Shown here one piece after another: positions 33,941 through 42,894 of a stretch of DNA of 64,000 nucleotides. The notes below the pieces were generated by a model. It did not search any database. It worked only from the letters and a program-made list of their open reading frames with translations, and was not told where the DNA came from. Position 1 is the stretch's first letter. Every line of letters begins with the position of its first letter. The stretch comes from Dysgonomonas gadei ATCC BAA-286 (lineage in GTDB: Bacteria; Bacteroidota; Bacteroidia; Bacteroidales; Dysgonomonadaceae): positions 167,698 to 231,697 of the forward strand of contig NZ_GL891983.1 in assembly GCF_000213555.1 (NCBI RefSeq), given 5' to 3'. The position numbers and the translations under genes were made by a program.

Positions 33941-34513
33941 ATGAAAAAACTAATACTCTATACTATTTGCTCCATGCTCTCTGCCGTATGTTTCTCTCAA
34001 GTTGTCAAATCGGGTGAGAGCTTCATTAACGTTCCCGTTATTGAAGGAAAAGTCACATTTTTAAAAGAGATTCCATCCAATAAAGATATTTCCACAGAAG
34101 CCAACTATAAAATACTGAAAGAGTGGGCTATCATTAATTATGGTAAAGACCCTTTTATCTCAAGTGTACGTCACGATACGAAGAATAATGAGTTCATTGC
34201 CAAATCGAGGATAGAACTACTTCTGCCTGCAAATTCGAAAGGTGTCCGCGAAAAAATGATTATGAGGTACCGTATAAACGGATTCCTGTTTCAGGACAAA
34301 TGCGTACTGGAAGTGACTGACATATCTTATTTATATGAAAACCAGGCGAATGACAAACTACTGCCCCGTGTAATACGGGCGGAAGACTTTATTACTGACA
34401 ACGCTCTCGAACTTAATGATAATATACAGGAATTCAGAGTAAATACACGCAAGAGTACACTTTATTTCCTGAATGAAATTTCAAAAGATTTCGAAGGGAA
34501 ATTCGGTCACTAA
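33941..34513 (+). CDS. DUF4468 domain secreted protein
   Basis: A 190-aa exported protein with signal peptide MKKLILYTICSMLSAVCFSQ; the ATG at 33941 is preferred to the one at 33890 for this reason and because of the promoter at 33911. The body fits the DUF4468 (TBP-like fold) pattern: a short strand before EGKVTFLKEIP, then NYKILKEWAIINYGKD, a basic SKSRIELLL-type strand, and RYRINGFLFQDKCVLEVTDISYLYE. The function of this Bacteroidota family is not known. It is convergent with rnhB, with only 32 bases between. Confidence 0.78.
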   Translation: MKKLILYTICSMLSAVCFSQVVKSGESFINVPVIEGKVTFLKEIPSNKDISTEANYKILKEWAIINYGKDPFISSVRHDTKNNEFIAKSRIELLLPANSKGVREKMIMRYRINGFLFQDKCVLEVTDISYLYENQANDKLLPRVIRAEDFITDNALELNDNIQEFRVNTRKSTLYFLNEISKDFEGKFGH

Positions 34514-34545
34514 GGTCTCGGCGCTAAGCAGGATTTTTTTAACTG

Positions 34546-35145
34546 CTAAAATTCAAGTTTCAGCTGTTTTTCCGTAAGATTAAATGTAAGCCGGTGATAA
34601 GGAGTTACCCCATACGCCTTTATAGCAAGGCGGTGTTTCTTTGTAGGATAACCCTTATTATGATCCCAGTCATACAGAGGATACTCCCCATGCAGTTTCT
34701 CCATATAATCGTCCCTGTACGTCTTGGCAAGAACAGATGCTGCTGCGATAGGCAATAACTTACCATCCCCCTTCACCACACATGTGTGGGGTATATCTTC
34801 ATATTTCTTAAACCTGTTGCCGTCGATCAATAAATGCTGTGGCCTGATCTTCAATGAAGCTACAGCCCGCTGCATAGCCAGAAAAGACGCGTTGAGTATA
34901 TTTATCTTATCTATCTCTTTATGATCCACAATTCCTACAGCCCAGGCTAAAGCCCTCTCCTCGATAAGAGGACGCAGGTTATATCGTTCTTTTTCGGTCA
35001 GTTGTTTAGAATCATTTAGTTTCTCACATTCAAAATCCTTCGGCAGTATCACAGCAGCAGCAAATACAGGCCCTGCCAGACAGCCTCGCCCGGCTTCGTC
35101 GCATCCGGCTTCGATCTGATCCGGATATAGTGATAATTGTAGCAT
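34546..35145 (-). CDS. rnhB: Ribonuclease HII
   Basis: It cleaves RNA in RNA-DNA hybrids and removes misincorporated ribonucleotides. At 199 aa it has the catalytic AGCDEAGRGCLAGPVFAAAV (residues about 13-32, Asp-Glu pair), NDSKQLTEKER, HLLIDGNRF (third acidic residue), and KGDGKLLPIAAASVLAKTYRD with the substrate-contact segment and the fourth acidic residue following. Length and motifs are complete. It starts 26 bases after the phosphoesterase gene stop and is likely in the same transcript. Confidence 0.95.
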   Translation of the reverse strand: MLQLSLYPDQIEAGCDEAGRGCLAGPVFAAAVILPKDFECEKLNDSKQLTEKERYNLRPLIEERALAWAVGIVDHKEIDKINILNASFLAMQRAVASLKIRPQHLLIDGNRFKKYEDIPHTCVVKGDGKLLPIAAASVLAKTYRDDYMEKLHGEYPLYDWDHNKGYPTKKHRLAIKAYGVTPYHRLTFNLTEKQLKLEF

Positions 35146-35171
35146 AGTTTTATATTTTTAGATTCCTTTCA

Positions 35172-36416
35172 TTAAAAAGTAATCTGCACATTATTATCGT
35201 CAGGAGGAAAGTCTATCTGCAAATCTTCCATATCCATAGGGGTTTCCATTGCTTTGGATAAACTGAGCATCGATTGTTTCAATTTCTCATCCGGCTTTTC
35301 ATCTCCGTACAGATGTAATATAAATATCCGGGACAACACGTCTGCGAATTGCTTCGACACATCATCAGGTAAATTAAAACCCATCCCTTTCAGCTTTTGG
35401 ACAGCTAATTTGTTAGATAAAGACTGCATACGTTGCTCATCCTCCTCTGCCAATGCCGGATTATCCGGTAACGAAGTTACATTTTTTGTTTTTATATCCA
35501 TCCCTTTTTCACTCAATTCTATAAAGCGATAAGAAAAGGGATAGCCTGATAATGTCCCAGTCTCAATATCATATATCGTATTTCCTTTATCAGAGGTAAA
35601 AGCCGATATATCATTGGAATGAAAATGCCCCGTAAAAACAGCCTTCATTCCCTTATCTGCAAAAAGATTTGCAAAACGTGTCCACTCATCTACCAGATAA
35701 TCTTTGAAGAACATAGACTGGTATACGATATGTTCTGTCAGTCCCCAGTGCATCATACCTATTACAGTTACATTCTGCAACCTGGCTTCATCCAAAACTT
35801 CAATAAGCCACTTTTCGGTATCAGAAGAGATCTTTCCGCCCGAAATACTCCGGGTCGTATATTCTTTATACCTTGCCGCATCTATAGCCACAAGCCAGGT
35901 ATGAGCATCAAGTAGAGCCACATAGCTCAACGACGCCGTATCTCTCAGTAAAGCGTTATTGTATCCGCATGAAGCATAAATATCCGTGAATTCTTTGGGA
36001 GTTACATTCGGTACAGGCAGAGTCTTATTCCCTTTATACTCTACTGCATTAGGCATATTTATATCGTGGTTGCCGGGAATAACGAATACTTTTACCCCCT
36101 TATCCTGTAAGGGTTTCAATTTATTTACAAAATCGAGATGGCTCTGCTTTTCGCCGTCTTTTGTCATATCACCACTTACCAGCAATACTTGTATATCGCT
36201 ATGCAGATAATCATCCAATACTTTATCCAGTACTGCAGGAACATCTTTTATATTTTTCCCGCTCACCTGTATATAATCCTGTAATGCATAACCATCATCC
36301 ATCAGTTTCTCCGAAAGGTAGTGCGTATCAGTTATCACACCTATCCTTATCGGTTCGCCGGCGAATATTGAAGTTATAAAAAAGAGAAATAATATATATG
36401 GTAAAATCTGTTTCAT
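35172..36416 (-). CDS. Secreted metallophosphoesterase
   Basis: A calcineurin-like two-metal phosphoesterase of 414 aa with signal peptide MKQILPYILFLFFITSIFAG. Metal motifs in order: GVITDTHY, LLVSGDMTKDGEKQSH, VIPGNHDINMP, MMHWG and FTGHFHSND. A C-terminal helical region of about 100 residues follows. The ATG at 36416 is preferred over 36467 because the promoter (36437-36468) lies in the longer ORF. The substrate is unknown. Confidence 0.87.
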   Translation of the reverse strand: MKQILPYILFLFFITSIFAGEPIRIGVITDTHYLSEKLMDDGYALQDYIQVSGKNIKDVPAVLDKVLDDYLHSDIQVLLVSGDMTKDGEKQSHLDFVNKLKPLQDKGVKVFVIPGNHDINMPNAVEYKGNKTLPVPNVTPKEFTDIYASCGYNNALLRDTASLSYVALLDAHTWLVAIDAARYKEYTTRSISGGKISSDTEKWLIEVLDEARLQNVTVIGMMHWGLTEHIVYQSMFFKDYLVDEWTRFANLFADKGMKAVFTGHFHSNDISAFTSDKGNTIYDIETGTLSGYPFSYRFIELSEKGMDIKTKNVTSLPDNPALAEEDEQRMQSLSNKLAVQKLKGMGFNLPDDVSKQFADVLSRIFILHLYGDEKPDEKLKQSMLSLSKAMETPMDMEDLQIDFPPDDNNVQITF

Positions 36417-36436
36417 CGGTATTTTTTTAACTATAA

Positions 36437-36468
36437 CAAAAGTAAAGTATTTATGCAAACAGGGCAAA
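36437..36468 (-). promoter_or_regulatory. Promoter of the phosphoesterase-rnhB pair
   Basis: On the minus strand TTTG (36465-36468), a 20-base spacer and TACTTTTG (36437-36444) form a complete TTTG / TAnnTTTG promoter 20 bases before the ATG at 36416. Confidence 0.7.
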
Positions 36469-36490
36469 CATGTAATAAGTTTTAGGAAAG

Positions 36491-36744
36491 TTTATCTATA
36501 TAATTAGAGCCGGTAGCTAAAGACTATTAGCTATAGTTCTTTGAAAGAATGAACAGCCCCCTAAATCCCCCAAGGGGGACTTACAGAGAGGGTAGAAGTA
36601 ATAAGTGAAAAAGTGTAACCTTTGTTACCTTTTCAACAAGTAATGAGTCTTAAACAATAAGCAATAAGTTGAAAAACTGTATTTCTGTTAACTGCTAACC
36701 GTTGACTGTTAACTGAAACATGTGTTACCTTTGTTACTTTTTTA
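36491..36744 (+). repeat. Modular intergenic repeat, copy C
   Basis: This fills most of the gene-free gap between 36417 and 36877. It starts TTTATCTATATAA with TTAGAGCCGGTAGC, has a TTAGCTATAG unit, GTTCTTTGAA, the shared ACCTTTGTTACCTTTTCAA block, degenerate GTAATGAGTC units, the TTAACTG-type module (about 36697-36716) and closing TGTTACCTTTGTTAC. It differs from copy B by a G/C-rich insert at 36555-36582. Confidence 0.75.
36555..36582. repeat. C/G-run hairpin repeat inside copy C
   Basis: A 28-base unit AGCCCCCTAAATCCCCCAAG followed by GGGGACTT, forming a CCCCC-AA-GGGGG hairpin. From memory, the same sequence is common between genes in many Bacteroidota genomes; here it lies within another repeat. 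Confidence 0.6.
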
Positions 36745-36826
36745 ATAAATAGCTGATTTGAACTCAAATTTTATATAATCATGCGTTTACTTTACTTTAT
36801 ATAAAAGACATCTTAGTTATTATTCC

Positions 36827-36834
36827 TACTTTTG
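36827..36834 (+). promoter_or_regulatory. -7 element for the gene at 36878
   Basis: TACTTTTG fits TAnnTTTG, 43 bases before the ATG; it lies just outside repeat copy C. Confidence 0.5.
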
Positions 36835-36877
36835 TAAGTACATATTAACGATTATTACTTCTGATATATTTTTCCTT

Positions 36878-37795
36878 ATGAAAAAAACTATTTCTTTATC
36901 GGTTTTTGTATTCCTATGTGTGAGTTTTATCTACGCGCAGGATTTAGTAGTGGGTAGCTATAATATCCGTTACAACAATCAGGGCGATGCGGAGAAAGGC
37001 AACGGATGGCAACGCCGCTGTCCTGTAATCACAAAACTGATCTCGTTCAACGATTTCGACATTCTGGGCACGCAAGAAGTGCTTCATAATCAGCTGGAGG
37101 ATCTACAACGTGAATTACCTCAGTACGGATATGTAGGAGTTGGCCGTGACGATGGGAAAACCGCAGGAGAATATGCTCCTATATTTTACAAAAAAGACAG
37201 GTTTGAACTGCTGAAATCAGGGCATTTCTGGATGGCCGAACAAACAGACTTTCCGAATAAAGGCTGGGATGCAGCTCTGCCGCGTATCTGTACATGGGCT
37301 CAATTTAAAGACAGGAAAAAGAAGAAAAAAATATGGTTCTTCAATCTGCACATGGATCATGTAGGCGTAGAAGCCCGCAGGCACAGCGCCCAACTGGTAC
37401 TGAAAAAGATAGAGGAAATGTGCGGTAAAGATGCTGTTATACTGACAGGCGACTTCAATGTGGATCAAACCCACGAAAGTTATAAACTATTGGCGAATTC
37501 GAATATCCTGTTCGATTCGTATGAGAAAGCCGGAGTTCGTTACGCGCTGAATGGAACATTTAATGCATTCAAGCCTAATCTGATGACTAACAGCCGTATC
37601 GACCATATATTCGTAAGCGGCAAATTTGAAGTTGATCGCTATGGTGTACTCACTGATACATACCGTGTTCCGGTTGAAAACAGCAAAGAGCTGCATGTCG
37701 GGGATTTTCCGAAAGAAGTATTCTCTACTGAAGCCGAAACCCGTTTGCCATCAGACCATTATCCGGTGAAAGTTTATTTACACTATAAAAAATAA
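36878..37795 (+). CDS. Secreted endonuclease/exonuclease/phosphatase family protein
   Basis: A 305-aa exported hydrolase (signal MKKTISLSVFVFLCVSFIYAQ). The EEP fold is recognisable by VGSYNIRYNNQGD, DILGTQEVLHNQ (catalytic Glu), WFFNLHMDHVG, AVILTGDFNVDQTHE (Asp/Asn pair), NSRIDHIFVS and LPSDHYPVKV (final Asp-His). Members attack phosphodiesters in nucleic acids, inositol phosphates or sphingomyelin; the substrate cannot be read here. It is followed after 22 bases by a GHL10 lipoprotein, probably in one transcript. Confidence 0.9.
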   Translation: MKKTISLSVFVFLCVSFIYAQDLVVGSYNIRYNNQGDAEKGNGWQRRCPVITKLISFNDFDILGTQEVLHNQLEDLQRELPQYGYVGVGRDDGKTAGEYAPIFYKKDRFELLKSGHFWMAEQTDFPNKGWDAALPRICTWAQFKDRKKKKKIWFFNLHMDHVGVEARRHSAQLVLKKIEEMCGKDAVILTGDFNVDQTHESYKLLANSNILFDSYEKAGVRYALNGTFNAFKPNLMTNSRIDHIFVSGKFEVDRYGVLTDTYRVPVENSKELHVGDFPKEVFSTEAETRLPSDHYPVKVYLHYKK

Positions 37796-37817
37796 ATACA
37801 TATTTTAAACAAACTCC

Positions 37818-39368
37818 ATGAATAAAAATAAAGCCCTCCATCTGCTCCTTATAGTTGCAGTTCTATCTATACTGTCCTCCTGTAAAACCCAGCAACAACG
37901 TGTTACATTTACCGACATAGCCCATCCTAAGAGAGAATTCCGTGGCGCATGGCTAAGTACAGCCTGGCAGACAAGGTACAGGACAATGACAGTATCACAG
38001 TTGAAAACATACTTCATAAAAACACTGGATGAACTTCATGCCGAAGGTATCAATGCCGTTATTTTCCAGGCACGTCCTTATGCTGATGCATTCTATAAAT
38101 CGGAACTGGAACCTTGGAGCGCTTTTCTTACCGGAACACAAGGAGTAGCTCCCGAAGGAGGATTCGACCCTCTGGCATTCCTTGTGGAAGAATGCCACAA
38201 ACGCAATATGGAACTGCATGCCTGGCTCAATCCTTACCGTGTATCGGCCAGCGAAAATGATATCTTCGCAAAAAGCCATATATATCATAAACATCCTGAA
38301 CGATTTCTAAAATACGGGGGTAAAATCTATTTCGACCCGGGCATCCCCGCCAACCGTAAATTTATCTGCGATGTGGTAAAAGATATTGTAATGCGTTACG
38401 AAGTAGATGCTATACATATGGACGATTACTTCTATCCTTACCCTATTGCCGGAGAAGGATTCCCTGATAACAACAGCTTTAATACATATGCAAAACAACA
38501 GGGCTTCTCTCAGAATCAACTGACCGACTGGCGGCGCAACAATGTGAATTTGCTGATACAGGAGATAAAACATACCCTAATGACTTCAAAACCGTGGGTA
38601 AGGTTCGGAATCAGCCCGTTTGGTATTTACCGCAATAAGAAAAGTACCACTGACGGTTCTGGAAGCGATACTAATGGGCTACAAAATTATGATGACCTGT
38701 ATGCCGATGTTAAGCTATGGGTAAAAAATGGCTGGATAGATTACAATATGCCTCAGGTATATTGGGAGATAGGGCACAAAGCCGCCGATTATAAAACCCT
38801 GATCAAATGGTGGGCGTTCAATAATTACGACCAGCATCTTTATATCGGTCAGGATGTAAAACGGACAATGGATGCTAATACACAGCCATCGGGTGATAAT
38901 CAGCTGAATGAAAAGATGGTGTTATCGCGTAGTTTTACAACTGTACATGGCAACTGTTTCTGGCCGGCATACGAATTATTGGATAACTATAAGGGTATTG
39001 CTACCCAATTGAAAAATAATTATCACAAATACCCTGCCCTTATTCCGGCATATAAGCATATGCACAACAAAAGCCCTAAGAAGGTGAATAAGGTGGAGGA
39101 ATCCTATACAGCGACCTCCCATACATTGAGTTGGAAAAGCAATTCGGACAAATACGATCCCGAGACAGCGCAATACTATGTGGTTTACCGTTTTGCAAAA
39201 GGAGAGAAAGAGAACCTGGATAATCCTCAGTATATTGTGGCCATAACACGGGATAGCAGCCTTGTGTTGCCCTACGAAGGTGGTAAGAAGGAATATAAAT
39301 ATGTAGTCACCGCAGTAGATGCTTTCCACAACGAATCGAAAGGGAAGTCGAAAAAGATAAAACTATAA
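37818..39368 (+). CDS. GHL10 (DUF187) family glycosyl-hydrolase-like lipoprotein
   Basis: A 516-aa lipoprotein (lipobox LSILSSC, Cys22). The TIM-barrel body shows the family's opening KREFRGAWLSTAWQTRY, GINAVIFQARPYADAFY, MELHAWLNPYR, VDAIHMDDYFYPYP with the catalytic-type acidic pair (about 198-211), RFGISPFGIYRN, and DYNMPQVYWEIG. A C-terminal fibronectin-like beta domain (about 430-516) follows. Related proteins are annotated as peptidoglycan- or polysaccharide-acting. It is distinct from the smaller barrel lipoprotein at 25470-26546 but of the same general class. Confidence 0.87.
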   Translation: MNKNKALHLLLIVAVLSILSSCKTQQQRVTFTDIAHPKREFRGAWLSTAWQTRYRTMTVSQLKTYFIKTLDELHAEGINAVIFQARPYADAFYKSELEPWSAFLTGTQGVAPEGGFDPLAFLVEECHKRNMELHAWLNPYRVSASENDIFAKSHIYHKHPERFLKYGGKIYFDPGIPANRKFICDVVKDIVMRYEVDAIHMDDYFYPYPIAGEGFPDNNSFNTYAKQQGFSQNQLTDWRRNNVNLLIQEIKHTLMTSKPWVRFGISPFGIYRNKKSTTDGSGSDTNGLQNYDDLYADVKLWVKNGWIDYNMPQVYWEIGHKAADYKTLIKWWAFNNYDQHLYIGQDVKRTMDANTQPSGDNQLNEKMVLSRSFTTVHGNCFWPAYELLDNYKGIATQLKNNYHKYPALIPAYKHMHNKSPKKVNKVEESYTATSHTLSWKSNSDKYDPETAQYYVVYRFAKGEKENLDNPQYIVAITRDSSLVLPYEGGKKEYKYVVTAVDAFHNESKGKSKKIKL

Positions 39369-39383
39369 GCCGATAAGCAAACG

Positions 39384-40553
39384 ATGATAAAGAAAGAGTT
39401 TACAATGATAGCCAAAACGATGGCAGGCCTTGAAGATGTTCTGGCCGAAGAGCTTACCGGACTTGGCGCAAACAATCTGGAAATAGGTAAACGTATGGTT
39501 TCCTTCGAAGGAGATCTGGCAATGCTCTATAAAGCAAATATACACTGCCGGACAGCCTTACGCATACTTCGTCCCGTATTTGAGTTCAAAGCCAAGAACA
39601 CGGATGAAATATACAAGAGGGTAAAGGCAATGAACTGGTATGAACACCTGACGGAAGACAGCACTTTTGCCATCGACGCCATCACTTTTTCCGACTATTT
39701 CACCCACTCTAAGTTTGTTGCCTATCGTGTAAAGGATGCTATTGCCGACTACTTTATGCAAAAAACAGGTAAACGCCCGTCTGTGGACACAAAGAATCCC
39801 GACCTGCTGATCAATTTTCACGTCGCGCATGACAAATGTACTTTGTCATTCGACAGTTCGGGCGAATCATTGCATAAAAGAGGATACCGTGTAGCCCAGA
39901 CAGAAGCACCTCTGAACGAAGTGCTGGCAGCAGGAATGATACTTAAAACAGGATGGCGGGGCGAATCCGACTTTGTGGATCCGATGTGCGGTTCAGGGAC
40001 ACTGCTTATCGAAGCTGCTATGATAGCCATGAATGTACCTCCGGGTATATACCGGAAGAATTTTGCTTTCGAAAAGTGGAAGAATTTCAATGCAGACCTT
40101 TTCGAGACCATATACAACGATGATAGCGGAGAACGTGAATTTAATTATAAAATTTATGGGTCGGATATTTCTGCGGAAGCTATCGACATAGCCGCAAAAA
40201 ATGTTAAGGGCGCAGGCTTGGAACGTCATATCAATCTCGAGATGAAGCCTTTCGAAAAATACACACAGGCACCTGCCGAAAAAGGAATATTGGTTACTAA
40301 TCCACCCTATGGAGAGCGTATAAAACCGGAAGACCTGAGTGGTTTGTATGAAATGATAGGGGAGCGCCTCAAACATGTATTTATGGGATATTCGGCATGG
40401 GTACTCAGTTATAAGAAAGAATGCTTCGATAAAATAGGACTTAAACCATCTAAGAAAATACAGCTTGTTAATGGTTCATTGCAATGCGAGTTCCGCAGAT
40501 ATGATATTTTTGCAGGAAAGAAGTACGATCCGAAGAGAAAAGACGATGAGTAG
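39384..40553 (+). CDS. THUMP-domain class I SAM-dependent RNA methyltransferase
   Basis: A 389-aa enzyme with an N-terminal THUMP RNA-binding domain (about 40-150) and a C-terminal Rossmann methyltransferase (about 165-380). Motifs are VDPMCGSGTLLIEAAMIAMN (SAM binding), IYGSDISAEAID, and the N-methylation motif VTNPPYGERI. This arrangement matches the N-terminal half of RlmL, which methylates G2445 of 23S rRNA; the exact target is inferred. It lies 15 bases after the GHL10 gene. Confidence 0.88.
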   Translation: MIKKEFTMIAKTMAGLEDVLAEELTGLGANNLEIGKRMVSFEGDLAMLYKANIHCRTALRILRPVFEFKAKNTDEIYKRVKAMNWYEHLTEDSTFAIDAITFSDYFTHSKFVAYRVKDAIADYFMQKTGKRPSVDTKNPDLLINFHVAHDKCTLSFDSSGESLHKRGYRVAQTEAPLNEVLAAGMILKTGWRGESDFVDPMCGSGTLLIEAAMIAMNVPPGIYRKNFAFEKWKNFNADLFETIYNDDSGEREFNYKIYGSDISAEAIDIAAKNVKGAGLERHINLEMKPFEKYTQAPAEKGILVTNPPYGERIKPEDLSGLYEMIGERLKHVFMGYSAWVLSYKKECFDKIGLKPSKKIQLVNGSLQCEFRRYDIFAGKKYDPKRKDDE

Positions 40554-40586
40554 GACAGGAAGTCTAACGAAATAAAGAATACGGAT

Positions 40587-40862
40587 ATGAAAGCACTCTT
40601 TACATCATTATTAGCCGGCACATTAATTGCGGGCTTGTCATCATGCAGCCCTTCACTGCCTATTGAACGTAGAAATTCTGACAATAATCAGACATACAAG
40701 GTCGATTATCTTTTCGAACATGAAGGTTGTAAAGTATATCGCTTCAATGATAATGGCAACTATGTGTACTTTACTAACTGTACGGGAGATGTCACAGCTA
40801 TTTCGACTGATTCGACCAAAACCAGAGTAGAGACTATTGTAAAAAGTAACTTATTGAAATAG
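40587..40862 (+). CDS. DUF4884 family small lipoprotein
   Basis: A 91-aa lipoprotein (MKALFTSLLAGTLIAGLSSC, Cys20). The mature part contains YKVDYLFEHEGCKVYRFNDN then GNYVYFTNCTGDVTAI, matching DUF4884, a family of small Bacteroidales lipoproteins of unknown function. The two Cys in HEGCKV and FTNCTG could pair. It lies 33 bases after the methyltransferase and is convergent with pabC, only 3 bases away. Confidence 0.83.
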   Translation: MKALFTSLLAGTLIAGLSSCSPSLPIERRNSDNNQTYKVDYLFEHEGCKVYRFNDNGNYVYFTNCTGDVTAISTDSTKTRVETIVKSNLLK

Positions 40863-40865
40863 GCT

Positions 40866-41465
40866 CTATATAAGATCGGATGTATCAAGACTTACATTAT
40901 CTTCAAGGTCTATCATGGCATTGATTATGTATAGCCTTGAATACTCTTTTATATCCTCTGCTTTGATCTCTTTCTCTTGTATAACGCCCTGCTCTAGCAA
41001 TAGCCGGCGTTTAGTTCCCGCCAGCAGATAAGAAGCAGGTGTGTATAGGCCCGAATCATTTCTGAACACGACATTACTGAATGATGTGTCGGTTATGCAA
41101 CCATTCTTTACAATTAAAATATCATCACAATCGTATTTTTGGGAGAGAAGATTATCTATATTGTGCCTGTCCGCATATTTAAAAGAGTAGTCGATACTAT
41201 CATCAACAACCAATTTAAGTTTTCGGATTATTCTGAACTTATAATATTGATATTCAAGGCCCATCACATGGTCTGAATATATTATACGGCATTTTACTAT
41301 TCCGTTCCTGTATTCGGGTGGAATATCGCCTTCCGATAAGTCAACTGAAGTCGGTTTTGCGAAAAAGGTCTTTGACGTACGAAAAATACGTTCCTGATGA
41401 AAAGGCAGGTTGTAGAACTTACCGTCCAGTATTTTTAATGCTTCGGTAAAAACAGGTTGTCTCAT
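40866..41465 (-). CDS. pabC: Aminotransferase class IV (aminodeoxychorismate lyase-like)
   Basis: A 199-aa PLP fold-type IV enzyme, short for the family. Visible are FHQERIFRTSKTFF near the start, DDILIVKNGCITDTSFSNVVF (the catalytic-domain cofactor contacts, conserved T-(D/E)-x-x-x-x-N) and SYLLAGTKRRLLLE. Beside and overlapping pabB by 4 bases it should release pyruvate from aminodeoxychorismate to give p-aminobenzoate for folate. The catalytic Lys is taken to be in the YYKFRIIRK region by family position, which I could not verify. Confidence 0.85.
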   Translation of the reverse strand: MRQPVFTEALKILDGKFYNLPFHQERIFRTSKTFFAKPTSVDLSEGDIPPEYRNGIVKCRIIYSDHVMGLEYQYYKFRIIRKLKLVVDDSIDYSFKYADRHNIDNLLSQKYDCDDILIVKNGCITDTSFSNVVFRNDSGLYTPASYLLAGTKRRLLLEQGVIQEKEIKAEDIKEYSRLYIINAMIDLEDNVSLDTSDLI

Positions 41466-42439
41466 ATTATTGGTAAATAGATCTTACTTAGTACCTCTTT
41501 ATATTCGCTCTCACAATCACTATAGGCAGTTATACCTCCCCCACTCCGGAAATAGTACCGGCCATCGAACTCTTCTATGAAACGTATCATTACCGCCGTA
41601 TCGAGTTCTTTACCGTCATAGTAGCCGAATATTCCGGTATAGTATCCACGGGGGTCGCTCTCAGCCTCTCTGATAATATCCAAGGTTGCCGGTTTTGGTG
41701 CGCCTGATATAGACCCGGCGGGAAGCATCCCGAAAATGATATCACCTAAGTTATCAGCATTATTATCCTGCAACCGTCCTGTGATTTCGGAGCTAACCTG
41801 TAAGATGTCAGTCTTGTTAGTCTTTATCCGGTCTATATACCTGAATCTGCTGACTTTTACATTATCGGCTACAATACTCAGGTCGTTGCGCAACAGGTCT
41901 ACTATCGTATTGTGTTCCGCCGTTTCTTTATAGTCGTTCAGGATTATCCGCGCGGCGTCGGGAATAGAGGCATCTATCGTCCCTTTCATCGGGTTGGTAG
42001 ATATAATCCTACCCGATATTTTCACAAACCGTTCAGGTGAAAAACAGACGAAACGTCCGGGCAATAGCAGTTTATAAAGAGCATCACTATATGCAAAAAT
42101 ATCTGGGAATGATAGATTGGTAGATATTGGTGTCTTTATAGTCAGATTAGTCAGATAAGAATAACCTTTTAATAAACCTTGGTGGACAATATCGAATTTC
42201 GCTTTATAGACACCATAAGTAAGAGGGTTCATACTAAATTGTATATCGTTTTCAATTGCTTTTTTTACAGGAGAATTACCCTGCCCTCTTACATCGAATA
42301 ATATCTCTGTCTGCGCGAGAGGATTCTGTAAAATAAAGCCTTCGGTCAGGTCAAAGTTAACAGCAAAGAGAAATGGCCGTTTCTCTTTACCATACACATT
42401 CATTTTGTGCTGTATATCATTGATTTTTTTTGTAAACAT
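41462..42439 (-). CDS. pabB: Aminodeoxychorismate synthase component I
   Basis: A chorismate-binding enzyme making 4-amino-4-deoxychorismate. The 325-aa protein keeps the catalytic half: NPMKGTIDA with the PabB Lys, ETAEHNTIVDLLRNDLS, GMLPAGSISGAPKPATLDII and GYYTGIFGYYDG, RSGGGITAYSD. It lacks most of the N-terminal part of longer homologues. The glutamine amidotransferase partner pabA is not in this neighbourhood, so ammonia or a distant subunit must serve. Its ATGA overlap with pabC indicates coupling. Confidence 0.92.
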   Translation of the reverse strand: MFTKKINDIQHKMNVYGKEKRPFLFAVNFDLTEGFILQNPLAQTEILFDVRGQGNSPVKKAIENDIQFSMNPLTYGVYKAKFDIVHQGLLKGYSYLTNLTIKTPISTNLSFPDIFAYSDALYKLLLPGRFVCFSPERFVKISGRIISTNPMKGTIDASIPDAARIILNDYKETAEHNTIVDLLRNDLSIVADNVKVSRFRYIDRIKTNKTDILQVSSEITGRLQDNNADNLGDIIFGMLPAGSISGAPKPATLDIIREAESDPRGYYTGIFGYYDGKELDTAVMIRFIEEFDGRYYFRSGGGITAYSDCESEYKEVLSKIYLPII

Positions 42440-42513
42440 TTATCTATGAACAAAAAACAAGAAAACGGCTCTTCGCCACTCCCTTGTCTCCTGTTATTTC
42501 TTTTTCGATTGAA

Positions 42514-42894
42514 TTAATCATCGTCTTCGTCACAGTCTCTCCGCCTTTTCTTTTTCTTTCCCGAGAAAATAGACTTTATCTTTTTGACAACAAAACGCAG
42601 CAGCATCGGTTGCACGATTTCCCATACAATAGGATAATATGCCATCAGACTACCCAGCAAGCCACTGTGTGCTACACCTCCAGCATCTTCGGTATCTTTA
42701 GATTTCTCTTTGGGCCCGAATCCGAATTGGCGAAGTATCGTATTCATCGCGCTCTGAAAAAGGAGAGGGCCTGCGTTATCGGAAAGGTACGTCCAGTGTT
42801 CACCCAGACGCTCTTCACTCTCAGCGCACTCACGCCTTGCTATTGCTTTTTCCTGACGGAGTTCTTCTAATGGTGTTAATTTATTTCTCATCAT
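42514..42894 (-). CDS. Uncharacterised protein following the holin-like gene
   Basis: 126 aa with a charged N-terminal helix (LEELRQEKAIARRECAESEERLGEHWTYL), one weakly hydrophobic segment (LLGSLMAYYPIVWEIVQPMLLRFVV, about 79-103) and a Lys/Arg-rich then acidic tail (KKKKRRRDCDEDDD). I recognise no named domain. It is the third gene of a unit with YtxH and phage-holin-like genes, overlapping the preceding one by 14 bases, so a membrane-associated stress role is a reasonable guess. The ATG at 42891 is an equal alternative start. Confidence 0.72.
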   Translation of the reverse strand: MMRNKLTPLEELRQEKAIARRECAESEERLGEHWTYLSDNAGPLLFQSAMNTILRQFGFGPKEKSKDTEDAGGVAHSGLLGSLMAYYPIVWEIVQPMLLRFVVKKIKSIFSGKKKKRRRDCDEDDD

